A DNA stretch of 64,000 bases from Bryobacterales bacterium (GCA_016789905.1 JAEUQC010000065.1:58526-122525); one strand, 5' to 3'; shown: positions 35,974 to 45,041, counted from the first letter of the stretch. The notes: generated from the letters alone by a model not told the origin. Translations and numbers: made by a program.

Positions 35974-36054
35974 GATCTCTTATTCTAGGGAACTTTCCGC
36001 CGTTTCGCCCGCGACCGGCGGGAAATGTTTACAACATATGTCCCACCCAAAGGT

Positions 36055-36119
36055 GGTGCCTGTCAGTCACAATCGATTCAACTATTTTTTCCTCATAGAA
36101 TGAACAACCTACAGGCACC
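36055..36119. repeat. Inverted repeat GGTGCCTGT / ACAGGCACC
   Basis: GGTGCCTGT at 36055-36063 and its exact reverse complement ACAGGCACC at 36111-36119 are separated by 47 bases, in the gap between purC and the TPR-like gene. The GTGCCTG half-sites match the core type of the REP-like palindrome at 44367-44391. It may be a pair of degraded REP half elements or a chance repeat. Confidence 0.4.
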
Positions 36120-36160
36120 CCTCGGCCGGTTACTATTGCCCCGCCCGTCATCCTGCGGGC

Positions 36161-36949
36161 ATGAGAACACTTCTGTTCCTTTTCGCCGTCCTCTCGTTGT
36201 CAGCCGGGCAGGACCCAAACAGCGGCCGCATGGCCGCCATTGCCTCCGCCCATCGAGGCGATTGGCGCGCCGCCGAAGAACACGAGCGCCGCGCCCTTGC
36301 CGCCTGCCGGGACTGTTCTCCGGAAGTCCAGGCCGTCCTTCGCGCCGAACTCGCCGGCTATCTCACGCTCGGCGGCTTCCCGGAAGCGGCCGCCGCCCTC
36401 TGGCGGCAATCGCTGCAATCGCTGCCGGCCAACAGCCCGCACCGCGCAGCGGCGTACCTCGGGCTCGGCGTCGCGCTGCATTCGGCCGGTCACACCACCG
36501 ACGCCGCCAAGGCCTGGCGCATGGCCTGTGCGGCTGCGGAAAACGACACGGTTGCCAACGCCGCCTGCCGCTTCAATGTGGCCGTCGCGCGCATGGACGC
36601 CGAACCGGTTTGGAGCGAACTCGAATCGGTCCTTCCGGTTCTCATGACCATCGACGGCCCGCTGAGCCGTGCCACGGTGCTACTGCAAACAGCCCGCGCC
36701 GCCATTGGCGCCAACCAGTCCAAGCGCGCCCGGCTCCTGCTCGCGCAAGCCGATGTCGTCATCACTCAGGAACTGCATCCTCAGCACCCGTTCCTTGCCA
36801 TCGTGTACCAAACGGAGGCGCAACTAGCGGCCATCGCCGGCGATCAAAAACAAGCAAAACTGTGGCGAAAGAAAGCGGCCAAACTGCCAGCGGGAAAGGG
36901 TTGGGACCGGGTAACGGTTTCGCTCGACGAGTTAAAAGGAAAGCAGTAA
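36161..36949 (+). CDS. Exported TPR-like helical repeat protein
   Basis: 262 residues. Signal MRTLLFLFAVLSLSAG. The mature protein is Ala-rich helical hairpins: HRGDWRAAEEHERRALAAC, GYLTLGGFPEAAAALWRQSLQ and AAYLGLGVALHSAGHTTDAAKAW read as three tetratricopeptide-like units, followed by less regular helices to the end. Likely a periplasmic protein-protein scaffold; no enzymatic motif is present. It is a single gene, divergent from purC, with no gene in the 449 bases downstream. Confidence 0.75.
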   Translation: MRTLLFLFAVLSLSAGQDPNSGRMAAIASAHRGDWRAAEEHERRALAACRDCSPEVQAVLRAELAGYLTLGGFPEAAAALWRQSLQSLPANSPHRAAAYLGLGVALHSAGHTTDAAKAWRMACAAAENDTVANAACRFNVAVARMDAEPVWSELESVLPVLMTIDGPLSRATVLLQTARAAIGANQSKRARLLLAQADVVITQELHPQHPFLAIVYQTEAQLAAIAGDQKQAKLWRKKAAKLPAGKGWDRVTVSLDELKGKQ

Positions 36950-37398
36950 CAAAGGATTCCCTGGAATTAGCCCTATCCGGTGCGAGAGATGTCAGTCTTT
37001 CAGCCGCTCGTTCCTAACCTTGTTGACTTCCGTAAAGAATAGCGAACGGAACAGTCATCAGCGCGGACACCAGGATTCGACATTCGGAAACCCTCGCCCT
37101 GCCAATAACTTAGCGAGACGATTGTAAGATTTCCTGCCGGCGGCCACATCTGTCTTAGGTGTTCCCCCGGATTGCGCGTTCGAAATCGGTGCACCGGGAA
37201 GGTCACTGCCCCGATGACAGTTGAAATGCTCCCAAACCGCTTGTTCTCCACCCTCCGCCGCCGGAAGGAGCGAGACAGGATTGGATGGACGACCGCGCTC
37301 TCTTCCTATCGAACACCAGGACAACCGGTCGTGTGCGGGCTGAGAGCGGTTCATTGGGCCGTCGGCGCCAACTGGTTTCATTCCCAGGGGAGTGCTCT
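36950..37398. other. Gap with no recognised gene
   Basis: 449 bases between the TPR-like gene and the peptidoglycan-binding/OmpA-like gene. Composition falls from the very high GC to the left to a more moderate level that continues in the next two genes. Short open frames exist on both strands but none resembles a known protein or carries a convincing start. No tRNA, clear repeat or strong promoter was recognised. The last part includes the ribosome-binding site for the GTG start at 37399. Confidence 0.5.
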
Positions 37399-39273
37399 GT
37401 GAACGTCGTCCAACCCGGCGCGCCCCCCCTTCTTCGTGCTCCAGAAAAGTGGATTCGGCGGTGGAACGTAGGTGGATCACATTGGCTGGTGAAAGTCGTT
37501 GCCGCGGAGGGGGCCCACGCTACCACCATCACGGGTTACGTTACCTGCGCCAGAGCGGTCCTCAACAAAACGCCGAAAGAGATCGAGAAAACGCTGGGGC
37601 TGCATGAAGGCACATTTCGCCACGGGGCGGCAATCCTGATTCCCGCCGTTGTTCCGTCGTCTACGGAGGATTTTGAGTATCGACTTACCGCCCTGCTGCC
37701 GGGCGGCAAGACATACAAAGGAGGATCCTACTTTCCTCCCGGACTGGGAGCCCATCAGTGGGAACTGAAGAAGCCACTACCGGTTGCGTTCGCAGTGTAT
37801 GTCGAGGCCGGCGAAAAACTCAACTTGGATCCCGCTCTCCTGAAACAGAAGGCTCTGTTTTCGGGCCTGCGGCGGCCGCTGAATGGCGCGGTGTCTGGGG
37901 AATTCAGTCGCGATGCCCCCTTTCCCATCTACGCCGCCACCCGGCTCGGTCCATCCGGGAGGGAGTGTAATCGAATCAGGCTAACTCTCGACCCTGTAGC
38001 CTGCTGGCGGATGAATCAGGTTCAGTTTCCCGGAGGCGGGACGTATTTGCGGCCGGAGACCAAATCCGCATTTACCGACCTGAGACTCATCGTTTCCCGG
38101 CACCCGGATTCCCCCCTTTCGATCTTTGGACACGATGCCGGAGCGAAAGACGGCAATGCAAGACTACGCGCTGGACTCCGGGCCGAAGTGGTTTACGGTC
38201 TGTTGACTCGAAACACGGACCTGTGGGAGCGCCGTTTCCAGGAGAAGGACTGGGACTGGTCAGTGCTCCGGATGATGCTCAACAAAGTCAGTCTGTCTCT
38301 CGGTGGACACAATACCGAAGTGGACCCCAGATCTGTAGAGTCGATTCGCCGCGTGCAGTACATGTCGGGGTTGCAGCCGACAGGGTCGCTGGACCGTGAG
38401 ACGCGGGTTGAACTCTACAGGCTATACATGGACTTTCTTGCCGATCCTGATTTCAAGATCCCTCCACCGCGTTTCCTGGGAAAAGGTACGGCCAAAGGTG
38501 CCAGAGGAGCGTATCAAAGTTGCGGATCCAACAATCCCGTGGTGGTATACAGCGCGAAACTGCACGAAGAGGTCAAGAACCTTTCCTCCGCTGAGCCCCT
38601 CGCCGATAGTCTCTACGCACTGAACCGCCGCGTGTCGGTCATTCTGTTCCGCCCCGGAACCGAAGTAAATCCGGCTTCGTGGCGCTGCCCTTTGATAAGC
38701 GAGTCCGACGATGGATGCCGCCGCCGATTCTGGTCCGATGCCCAATCCCGGCTGGCGCCGGGCGACGCCACCCGGTGGCATGAGTCCGGCGAAAAGACCT
38801 TCGCCTGCCGGCTTTACGAGAGACTCAATGCCGGATCTCCATGCGAAATGGCGACACTCAACCGGATTCTGAGGATATTCCTGCAGGACGAGAAAGGACG
38901 GCCGATCACGGACGAGCCCTATTCGCTACAGATCGATGGAGAGGAAGTCACGGACGCCAACTCTCGCACGAATGCGCAAGGCGTCATCTCTCATTCCATA
39001 GAGTTGAGCGCCGCAAGCGCTGTGCTTTGGGTTGGAACACACCGGTGGCAAATCCGTCTGCGGGAGATGAACCCTCACTTCGAAAAATACGGCAGTTTAT
39101 CCCGGCTCGCCAATCTAGGCGTTTATGTAGAACATAATAGCGGTCCATTAGAAAACGAGCGGCGGCACTTCGGCGGACGAACGCTGATTGACCTTACCAT
39201 AAGCGCGAACGCCAGTGAACACGAAGATACACTCCCGTCCGTGATCGAAATTGCCCACCGAATCCTCCCATGA
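37399..39273 (+). CDS. OmpA-like plus peptidoglycan-binding-like protein of the contractile-injection-associated type
   Basis: 624 residues from a GTG at 37399 with AGGGGAG seven bases upstream; an ATG 114 bases earlier would add a tail that looks non-coding. Domains: an N-terminal region of unknown type (1-180); an OmpA-like segment with LSIFGHDAGAKDGNARL and LRAGLRAEVVYGLLTR (about 240-280); a peptidoglycan-binding-like segment with RRVQYMSGLQPTGSLDRETR (about 315-345); then a Cys-rich tail with CGSNNPVVV, RRVSVILFRPGTEV, CRRRFWSDAQ and CRLYERL. I recall this architecture in myxobacterial and other genomes beside VgrG/phage-tail-like genes. None is here. It overlaps the PhoD-like gene (ATGA). 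Base use is less GC-rich than in the flanks. Confidence 0.7.
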   Translation: MNVVQPGAPPLLRAPEKWIRRWNVGGSHWLVKVVAAEGAHATTITGYVTCARAVLNKTPKEIEKTLGLHEGTFRHGAAILIPAVVPSSTEDFEYRLTALLPGGKTYKGGSYFPPGLGAHQWELKKPLPVAFAVYVEAGEKLNLDPALLKQKALFSGLRRPLNGAVSGEFSRDAPFPIYAATRLGPSGRECNRIRLTLDPVACWRMNQVQFPGGGTYLRPETKSAFTDLRLIVSRHPDSPLSIFGHDAGAKDGNARLRAGLRAEVVYGLLTRNTDLWERRFQEKDWDWSVLRMMLNKVSLSLGGHNTEVDPRSVESIRRVQYMSGLQPTGSLDRETRVELYRLYMDFLADPDFKIPPPRFLGKGTAKGARGAYQSCGSNNPVVVYSAKLHEEVKNLSSAEPLADSLYALNRRVSVILFRPGTEVNPASWRCPLISESDDGCRRRFWSDAQSRLAPGDATRWHESGEKTFACRLYERLNAGSPCEMATLNRILRIFLQDEKGRPITDEPYSLQIDGEEVTDANSRTNAQGVISHSIELSAASAVLWVGTHRWQIRLREMNPHFEKYGSLSRLANLGVYVEHNSGPLENERRHFGGRTLIDLTISANASEHEDTLPSVIEIAHRILP

Positions 39274-41453
39274 TCCCAACTGTTTCAAAGACGGCAATGC
39301 TGGTCACCAGCAAGGCTTCCAAAGGGGTTGCGACCCTTGCGACAACGGGTTCCGTCACCGCTTCTCCCGGCGCCAACAATGGCGAACTTCCCAACGTACT
39401 TCGCCTTCCGGAGCGGCTGCCCTTTCTGCTGGCTGGCCCTGCGCTCCGCCGCACGGACCGCAATCAGGTGACAGTCTGGCTCATGACAAGTGTTCCCGCC
39501 AGCATAGAGGCTTGCTTGGCTGTGGCCCAAACGCCGAAGGCAAACCCGCTGGAAACCGTCATGGCGTGCCCGGAAAAACTCGGCGAGCGCCTCTTCTTCT
39601 TCCTCATCCAGTTTCGCTCCACTGACGGTTTTCCAGAGGACAAGACCCTCACTTACGATTTGAAGTTCACGCTGGAAAGTTACCCCGGCATACTGGGGTT
39701 TACCGGCGGCGATGGGCTGCTGCGTCCGGCGGAGATCGCTTACGCCCCGCACACGCTTCCCACGTTCGTCATTCCGTCGCAAGATCGAACCGAGATGACC
39801 GCTTTGCATGGATCTTGCCGCAAATTGCATGGCACCGGCTTGGACCTTGTCATTGGCTTTGATCGAGAACTGACGGATGCCACGGCCAAATCCAGGATTG
39901 CCGAGCGTCCATCCGCCCTGTTTCTAACAGGGGACCAAATCTACGCCGACGATGTTGCGCCCGAACTTTTGCCGCTTCTCAGTTCCCTGGGGCGCAGCCT
40001 CCTTGGCTGGGAAGAAAGTGTGGTGGACGGCCACCAAAACGTGAAACGCCCGAATGAGATTCAACCGGGTGACCGAAAGTTCGTCCAGGAAAACAGCGTG
40101 TATGGCTTTACCGTGAACAGCGAGGAAGCCGGAAGCCATTTGCTTTCCCTGGGAGAGTTCGTCGCTATGTATCTCTTGGCGTGGAATCCAGCGCTCTGGA
40201 GTTGGAATCACTTCTACTTCGAACGCGCTCGCACCGAATGGGAGAGTGAAATCAACTGTGCGGCGATGCGCAGGGTACTGGCGAACATTCCCAGCTACAT
40301 GATGTTTGACGATCACGAGATTACCGACGATTGGAATCTCGACGCCGACTGGCAGGCCAACTCCCAATCGCGACCGGCCGCCTCCTGGTGCATAGCGAAC
40401 GGCCTGGCCGCCTTCTGGATTTTCCAAGGGTGCGGAAATGATCCCGGTCGCCACGATGGACCATTGCGCGAGACCATCGTCGAGTATCTTACGCGACGCG
40501 GCCGGCGACCGGCTCCCTTCATCGACGCGATGCTCTCCTACTATCATTGGGCGTTTCTCGCGCCAACCCACTTTCCGGCATTCGTGCTCGACACACGCAC
40601 TGTCCGGTCAAAAAATACTGGCAAAAACCCGGTCGAGTTGTTGGACTCCGATGCCCGCCGGCGCCTTTCCGCCTCATTGTGTGCGCTTGCCACGCCAGAT
40701 GCGCCTCCGTTTCTCATCGTCTCCGCCGCCCCGATTATCGGCTCCCATGCTTTTGAGGCGGTGCAGTCCATCAGCGCCACCGGCAAACTGTTTCGCGAGC
40801 ACCCCGCGAATACGTTCGACGCCGAATCGTGGTTTGCCAATGAGAACGCCACCGGATCGCTGTTCGCGCTCCTGGCTGAATCGGGCCAGTCGCGGTTCCT
40901 GTTCTTGAGCGGTGATATTCACTTCGGCTACACAGCGACGTGCTGCGTCCGGCACCTCAAGGGGAGCTCTCACGAGCACGAAATCCGAATCGTGCAAGCG
41001 ACGTCCTCCGCTCTCAAAAACGCCCCGAGCGAACCCATACGCCACCTGCTCGCTTGGGTTGAGCGAGCGACAAGGGATTATTTCGCCGTCGCAACGGTCA
41101 AGAATTCCCAATGGAAGATGGGGACTGGGATGGAAATCCCGCGATTCCCCGATTTCGCTGATTTTCTAAAGTGGAGGCAATCGAAAATCCGCAGCGAATG
41201 GAGCCCGGAGGTACTCGACTTTCATTGGCGCTACCTGCACCTGGATGTGAAATCGGAGGAGTCACTCGGTCAGGCATCGAGGAGAGTGGTCAGCGAAAAC
41301 AACGCGGGCGCGTTCCGCGTCAGTCATGACGGTGTGCGTCACGTCCACATCATCGCGTCAGGGAGAATGACAAGCGAAGCCAAGTGGGCCGAAATCACCC
41401 CGCCTCCTGGCCTGGATAATCCAGGCCAGGAGGCAATCCTGCAGTCGGCCTAA
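39270..41453 (+). CDS. PhoD-like metallophosphatase-domain protein
   Basis: 727 residues without a signal peptide. The PhoD-type metal motifs are present in order: LHGSCRKLHG (about 170), FLTGDQIYADDV (about 215), MMFDDHEITDDWN (about 350) and FLSGDIHFGYTA (about 550). It is therefore a likely Ca/Fe-dependent phosphodiesterase or phospholipase-D-like phosphatase, but cytoplasmic or delivered by another route, since the Tat leader of true PhoD is missing. It is coupled to the upstream OmpA-like gene by an ATGA overlap; the two form one unit that I associate with injection-system effector loci. The last 15 codons contain a perfect 33-base palindrome. Confidence 0.8.
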   Translation: MIPTVSKTAMLVTSKASKGVATLATTGSVTASPGANNGELPNVLRLPERLPFLLAGPALRRTDRNQVTVWLMTSVPASIEACLAVAQTPKANPLETVMACPEKLGERLFFFLIQFRSTDGFPEDKTLTYDLKFTLESYPGILGFTGGDGLLRPAEIAYAPHTLPTFVIPSQDRTEMTALHGSCRKLHGTGLDLVIGFDRELTDATAKSRIAERPSALFLTGDQIYADDVAPELLPLLSSLGRSLLGWEESVVDGHQNVKRPNEIQPGDRKFVQENSVYGFTVNSEEAGSHLLSLGEFVAMYLLAWNPALWSWNHFYFERARTEWESEINCAAMRRVLANIPSYMMFDDHEITDDWNLDADWQANSQSRPAASWCIANGLAAFWIFQGCGNDPGRHDGPLRETIVEYLTRRGRRPAPFIDAMLSYYHWAFLAPTHFPAFVLDTRTVRSKNTGKNPVELLDSDARRRLSASLCALATPDAPPFLIVSAAPIIGSHAFEAVQSISATGKLFREHPANTFDAESWFANENATGSLFALLAESGQSRFLFLSGDIHFGYTATCCVRHLKGSSHEHEIRIVQATSSALKNAPSEPIRHLLAWVERATRDYFAVATVKNSQWKMGTGMEIPRFPDFADFLKWRQSKIRSEWSPEVLDFHWRYLHLDVKSEESLGQASRRVVSENNAGAFRVSHDGVRHVHIIASGRMTSEAKWAEITPPPGLDNPGQEAILQSA
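41402..41434. repeat. Perfect 33-bp palindrome at the 3' end of the PhoD-like gene
   Basis: Sixteen bases GCCTCCTGGCCTGGAT (41402-41417) and their exact reverse complement (41419-41434) flank a single A. It is inside the coding frame, encoding a PPPGLDNPGQEA stretch, and lies between two convergent stop codons. A stem this long could stop transcription from both sides, though no T-run follows. Confidence 0.85.
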
Positions 41454-41455
41454 TA

Positions 41456-41896
41456 CTACTGGCCCAAAATATCGTACGTCGTCGTGCCCGCCACCCGCAC
41501 TTTCTCGTACTTGGACATCCACTCCTTGTGGAACGGAGACGCCGTATACTCCTTCAACGTGCCCGGACCTTCCATCAACATACAAACCCCGTGTTGACGC
41601 ATTAGGCGGTTGGCCTTGGTCTCCACGTCCTTCTCGCCCGCCGCCAGTTTCTTGCGCGCCTCCGCGGAAACGGTGAACTGCGCCAACGGCGCACGCAGTT
41701 TGCCCTGCCACACCTTTTGTATACCCTTGAACTTCGAGGGCCACTGGTCGGTCGCTTCCGCAAACGCCTTCCAATCGGAATCGGTCGCCTCCGGAATCAC
41801 TGTAAAGGCAAAGCAGTGCATCATGCCCTTTTCACCGGCCACGGCCAGGCCGGAGGTGAGTAGCAGCGTAGCTGCGGCAGTTAGAAAGAATCGCAT
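41456..41896 (-). CDS. Exported Dabb (stress-responsive alpha/beta barrel) protein
   Basis: 146 residues. Signal MRFFLTAAATLLLTSGLAVAG. The mature part fits the dimeric alpha/beta barrel (PF07876): an HCFAFTVIPEATDSDWKAF strand-helix, an internal VETKANRLMRQHGVCM strand, and the family ending SPFHKEWMSKYEKVRV. Such secreted Dabb proteins are common in Planctomycetes and Solibacter relatives, with no known substrate. It stops two bases from the PhoD-like gene end, on the opposite strand. Confidence 0.85.
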   Translation of the reverse strand: MRFFLTAAATLLLTSGLAVAGEKGMMHCFAFTVIPEATDSDWKAFAEATDQWPSKFKGIQKVWQGKLRAPLAQFTVSAEARKKLAAGEKDVETKANRLMRQHGVCMLMEGPGTLKEYTASPFHKEWMSKYEKVRVAGTTTYDILGQ

Positions 41897-41932
41897 GGTA
41901 TTGGTCTCCTGATGTCAGATTCTATCAGCCGT

Positions 41933-43327
41933 TCAGCCGTTACCGCGACTCGGAATTTCCGCCGCGTTCACTTTCGGCAGCCACTTTGCGTGGTCCGCCT
42001 TCACCGCACCCAGCTTCGCGTCCCCAGCCAGGTTCTTCCATTCCATCGGGTCCGCTCGCCGGTCATACAACTCCTCGGTTCCATCGCTATAGCGTATATA
42101 CCGCCAATGCTCACTCCGCACCGCGTGATTCCCTTTCCCGAACGTCGTCACCGCCGGCCGGTCCCATTTCGCCTTCGGATCCTTCAGCAACGGCCGCAAG
42201 CTCACGCCTTCGCACTCCTTCTTCGCTGGCAGTCCGCAGATGTCGGTTAGCGTCGGGAACACGTCCATCAGGCTAACTGTCCGGTCGCAACGGCCGCCCG
42301 CCGCCGTCAATCCCGGCACCTTCATCATCAGCACGTTGTGCGTCGCCTCCTCCCACAACGTGAACTTTCGCCAATGCAGTTTCTCGCCCAGGTGCCAGCC
42401 ATGGTCGCTCCACAACGCAACCACGGTATTCTTCGCCAGCGGGCTCTTCCCAAACGCATCCAACAGCCGCCCCAGTTCCGTATCCGTAAACCGGATGGCC
42501 GCCAAATACGCCCGAACCCCTTCTTTCCATTTCCCGTGGTCGGTCACAATTTTGTGATCCGCTTGCGGCTTTGCCATCTTTTTTCCAATTGGCGGCACGT
42601 CGTCCAGGTCGTCCCCATTCACCTTCGGCAACGTCACCTTCTCCACCGGGTACATGTCGAAATACTTCTTCGGCACGTACCAGGGAAGGTGGGGCTTGTA
42701 GATGCCCACTGCCAGAAACAGCGGCTTGCCGTGTTCTTTGTTCATCTGTCCAATCGCCCAGTCCACCACCTTGTGGTCCCCCATCGCATCATCGCCTTCC
42801 CCAATCGGGCCCCAATCGAAATGCGACATCGCCGGCAGTCCGCTGGCCGGAATCTTCGCCGGATGCGGATCTTCCGGCTTTTGCCGGGTCTTTGAAGGAA
42901 AGTACTCTTCCCAACTCGCCGGGTCCGGATAGGCGTCATGGTAGGTCTTCCCTCCCCCGATCGCCTTATACCCGTGATCCTGAAAATGCTGCGGCAGCGT
43001 CCGCGTCTGCGCCAGCAGCGGCGCCGTTCGCCATGGCTGGTTGTTCTGATAAACTCCCGACGTCGCCGGTGCTATCCCGGTCATTAACGCCGCCCGTGAC
43101 GGATTGCAAAGCGGTGCCGCGCAGTGCGCGCTCGTAAACAAAACGGACTCCTTCGCCAACCGGTCAAAATTTGGCGTTACCGAGTCCGGATTCCCGCCCA
43201 GACACCCGATCCAGTCGTTCAGATCGTCCACGCAAATCATCAGCACATTGGGCCGCGCCGCCGGTGTTTGCGCCGCCAACCCTCCGCCAACCGCCGCCAG
43301 AAAGCTCCGTCGATTCCAGGTAGTCAT
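41933..43327 (-). CDS. Exported type I sulfatase (iduronate-2-sulfatase-like)
   Basis: 464 residues with a Tat-like leader (WNRRSFLAAVGGG). RPNVLMICVDDLNDW gives the first metal site. C74 in CNPSRAALMTG is the site of formylglycine formation (C-x-P-S-R), needing a separate maturation enzyme not seen here. SDHGWHLGEKLHWRKFTLWEEATHNV is the second metal and substrate region, at about 310-335. It should release sulfate from a sulfated sugar in the periplasm; homology is nearest to iduronate sulfatase types by eye. It has 36 bases to the Dabb gene downstream and may be co-transcribed with it. Confidence 0.93.
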   Translation of the reverse strand: MTTWNRRSFLAAVGGGLAAQTPAARPNVLMICVDDLNDWIGCLGGNPDSVTPNFDRLAKESVLFTSAHCAAPLCNPSRAALMTGIAPATSGVYQNNQPWRTAPLLAQTRTLPQHFQDHGYKAIGGGKTYHDAYPDPASWEEYFPSKTRQKPEDPHPAKIPASGLPAMSHFDWGPIGEGDDAMGDHKVVDWAIGQMNKEHGKPLFLAVGIYKPHLPWYVPKKYFDMYPVEKVTLPKVNGDDLDDVPPIGKKMAKPQADHKIVTDHGKWKEGVRAYLAAIRFTDTELGRLLDAFGKSPLAKNTVVALWSDHGWHLGEKLHWRKFTLWEEATHNVLMMKVPGLTAAGGRCDRTVSLMDVFPTLTDICGLPAKKECEGVSLRPLLKDPKAKWDRPAVTTFGKGNHAVRSEHWRYIRYSDGTEELYDRRADPMEWKNLAGDAKLGAVKADHAKWLPKVNAAEIPSRGNG

Positions 43328-43347
43328 AGCTTTGTAGAGTCAGCATA

Positions 43348-44322
43348 TCAACTCAGCACCCGCTCCACCGTCCAATAGACCGCCACGCACGCAATCGCCA
43401 CCGACGCCGGCATCACCACCCGCGCCCGGTACCACGCCCGCTCGCTCCACGGCCAGCCAACCGCCAAAAACGCCGCCCCGATCACCGCCAGCTGCCCCAG
43501 TTCTACACCGCCATTGAACGCCAGCAGTGCCGCCACGAATTCACCCTGTGGCAGTCCCAACTCCGTCAGCACCCCGGCGAACCCCATCCCATGCAACAGC
43601 CCAAAACAGAACACCAGCGCCACCCGCCACGCCCTCACCTCCCGCAGGAACAGATTCTCAATAGCCACATACGCAATCGATACTGCGATAAGCGGTTCCA
43701 CCACCGCCGCCGGCGCCCGCAGCCACCCGTACATACTTAGTCCCAGCGTAATCGAATGGGCCACCGTGAACGCCGTCACCTGCGTCAACACGCTTCGCCG
43801 CGTGCTGCTCAATAAATACAGGCCCAACACAAACAACACGTGGTCCAGCCCATACGGCAGTATGTGCGTGAACCCCAGCGCCAGATACTGCCGCGCCACC
43901 ATCCATCGGGAACCCGCGCCCTTCGCAATCCCAATGGGCCGGCTCACCGCCCCCCCCTCCAGCCAAACAGTCTCGCCTCCCTTTACCTGCAACGAGTAGG
44001 TGGTGAACACCCACCCGAACTTCCAGGTGAAACTCTTCGCGCCCGCCGGAACCTCTCCCGTCAGCCGCACCGTCGCGCCTCCGTCTTTTTCGGTCAACGC
44101 GATCTCCGGCCGCGCCTCGGCGCCATCAAACGCCAGCGCCACCCGCCGCCGGAACCTTGCGTCAAACGCCGCCATGTCGCCAATTTTCTCCCGTAGCGGC
44201 GCGGCATCCGTCTCAATCTCAATCACATATTTGCCCCTACCGCCAAACTCCGCCTCCACGCGCGTCGTCCCAATCTCATGCGCACCCAAACCCATCGCAG
44301 TCACCAGGAATAACAGCCACAT
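43348..44322 (-). CDS. HupE/UreJ_2-family membrane protein
   Basis: 324 residues from the ATG at 44322 (MWLLFLVTAMGLGAHE). A periplasmic beta-rich N-terminal half (about 15-150) leads to six or seven membrane helices with the family motifs LPYGLDHVLFVLGLYLL, QVTAFTVAHSITLGLS, EPLIAVSIAYVAIENL and FGLLHGMGFAGVL. HupE/UreJ proteins are linked to nickel or cobalt uptake; this longer exported-head form is less studied. Its start overlaps the DUF4198 stop (TGATG), so it is coupled to that gene. Confidence 0.88.
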   Translation of the reverse strand: MWLLFLVTAMGLGAHEIGTTRVEAEFGGRGKYVIEIETDAAPLREKIGDMAAFDARFRRRVALAFDGAEARPEIALTEKDGGATVRLTGEVPAGAKSFTWKFGWVFTTYSLQVKGGETVWLEGGAVSRPIGIAKGAGSRWMVARQYLALGFTHILPYGLDHVLFVLGLYLLSSTRRSVLTQVTAFTVAHSITLGLSMYGWLRAPAAVVEPLIAVSIAYVAIENLFLREVRAWRVALVFCFGLLHGMGFAGVLTELGLPQGEFVAALLAFNGGVELGQLAVIGAAFLAVGWPWSERAWYRARVVMPASVAIACVAVYWTVERVLS

Positions 44323-45026
44323 CACATCCCCTCCAACTGAAACGTCAACGACGCCCAATAACTCCGAAAAATGGTGCCAGGCACCATTTTTACGGCCTTC
44401 ACCAGCCACAGCCCGTCCACATCCAGCCGCAGCCTCACGCGTCCGTCCCGGTCCGTCCGCGCCGTCACCTTCTCGCCAGGTTTGCGTTTGTTGATCGCCA
44501 CCACCAGCACCCCCGCCTCCGCCCGCCCCTCATAGATCAGCCGTACCGGCAGTTTCCCGCCCCGCGCCGGCCGCGCCTCCGCCACAAGTTCCAACGGCAA
44601 CCCCACCGTCCGGTCCGCCGCCCCGCCCACCAGCGTTTTCGCGCACCGCGTAAACTCATCTTTCACCATCGCTCCCTTGGCCACTCTCCCTATCTGGTCC
44701 AGCCCCTCCTCCGCCAGATACGCATTAAACTTCTCGCCCTCCATCTCCGCCACGCTCGGCTGGCCCCAATACGCAATCACCGCCGCCCCGGCCCGCACAT
44801 ACCCCGCCGGGTCGCTCCCTTCCCGTCCCATCACTTGGCTCCGCCCGTTCCCATCCACCGCCACAAACTCACGAATCATGCTCGCCCGCCGTGGAATCGT
44901 ATCGCCAACAAGCTCCTGGCCCACCCGCAGCTTCACTCCCACCGCCTGCCCCAAGGGCGCCGTTTCAATCCACATATCGTGGCCCCACAGCCGGCTCATG
45001 ACTGCCAAACAAACCAAGCAACGCAT
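44322..45026 (-). CDS. DUF4198 exported protein (metal-uptake associated)
   Basis: 234 residues, with a short signal ending at GHD and a DMWIETAP start typical of DUF4198, a periplasmic protein often paired with Ni/Co transport. Near the C-terminus VDGLWLVKAVKMV ... SYWASLTF matches the family. Between them lies PGTIFR, encoded by a perfect REP-like palindrome (44367-44391). The gene has GAGGAGAG as ribosome-binding site, and the preceding 15 bases abut a strong terminator, so expression may depend on read-through or its own promoter. Coupled to HupE downstream. Confidence 0.85.
   Translation of the reverse strand: MRCLVCLAVMSRLWGHDMWIETAPLGQAVGVKLRVGQELVGDTIPRRASMIREFVAVDGNGRSQVMGREGSDPAGYVRAGAAVIAYWGQPSVAEMEGEKFNAYLAEEGLDQIGRVAKGAMVKDEFTRCAKTLVGGAADRTVGLPLELVAEARPARGGKLPVRLIYEGRAEAGVLVVAINKRKPGEKVTARTDRDGRVRLRLDVDGLWLVKAVKMVPGTIFRSYWASLTFQLEGM
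44367..44391. repeat. REP-like perfect palindrome inside the DUF4198 gene
   Basis: AAAAATGGTGCC and its exact reverse complement GGCACCATTTTT flank one base. The layout (A-run, GTG-type core, T-run) matches the element at 122-157 next to the transposase tail. It lies at codons about 212-220, keeps the reading frame, and sits between conserved family blocks, as if inserted. Confidence 0.8.
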
Positions 45027-45041
45027 ACGCTCTCCTCATAG

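Noticed and set aside
36950..37398. An N-terminal extension of the OmpA-like gene from the ATG at 37285
   Set aside because: The 38 added residues look random, and a GTG at 37399 has AGGGGAG at the right distance.
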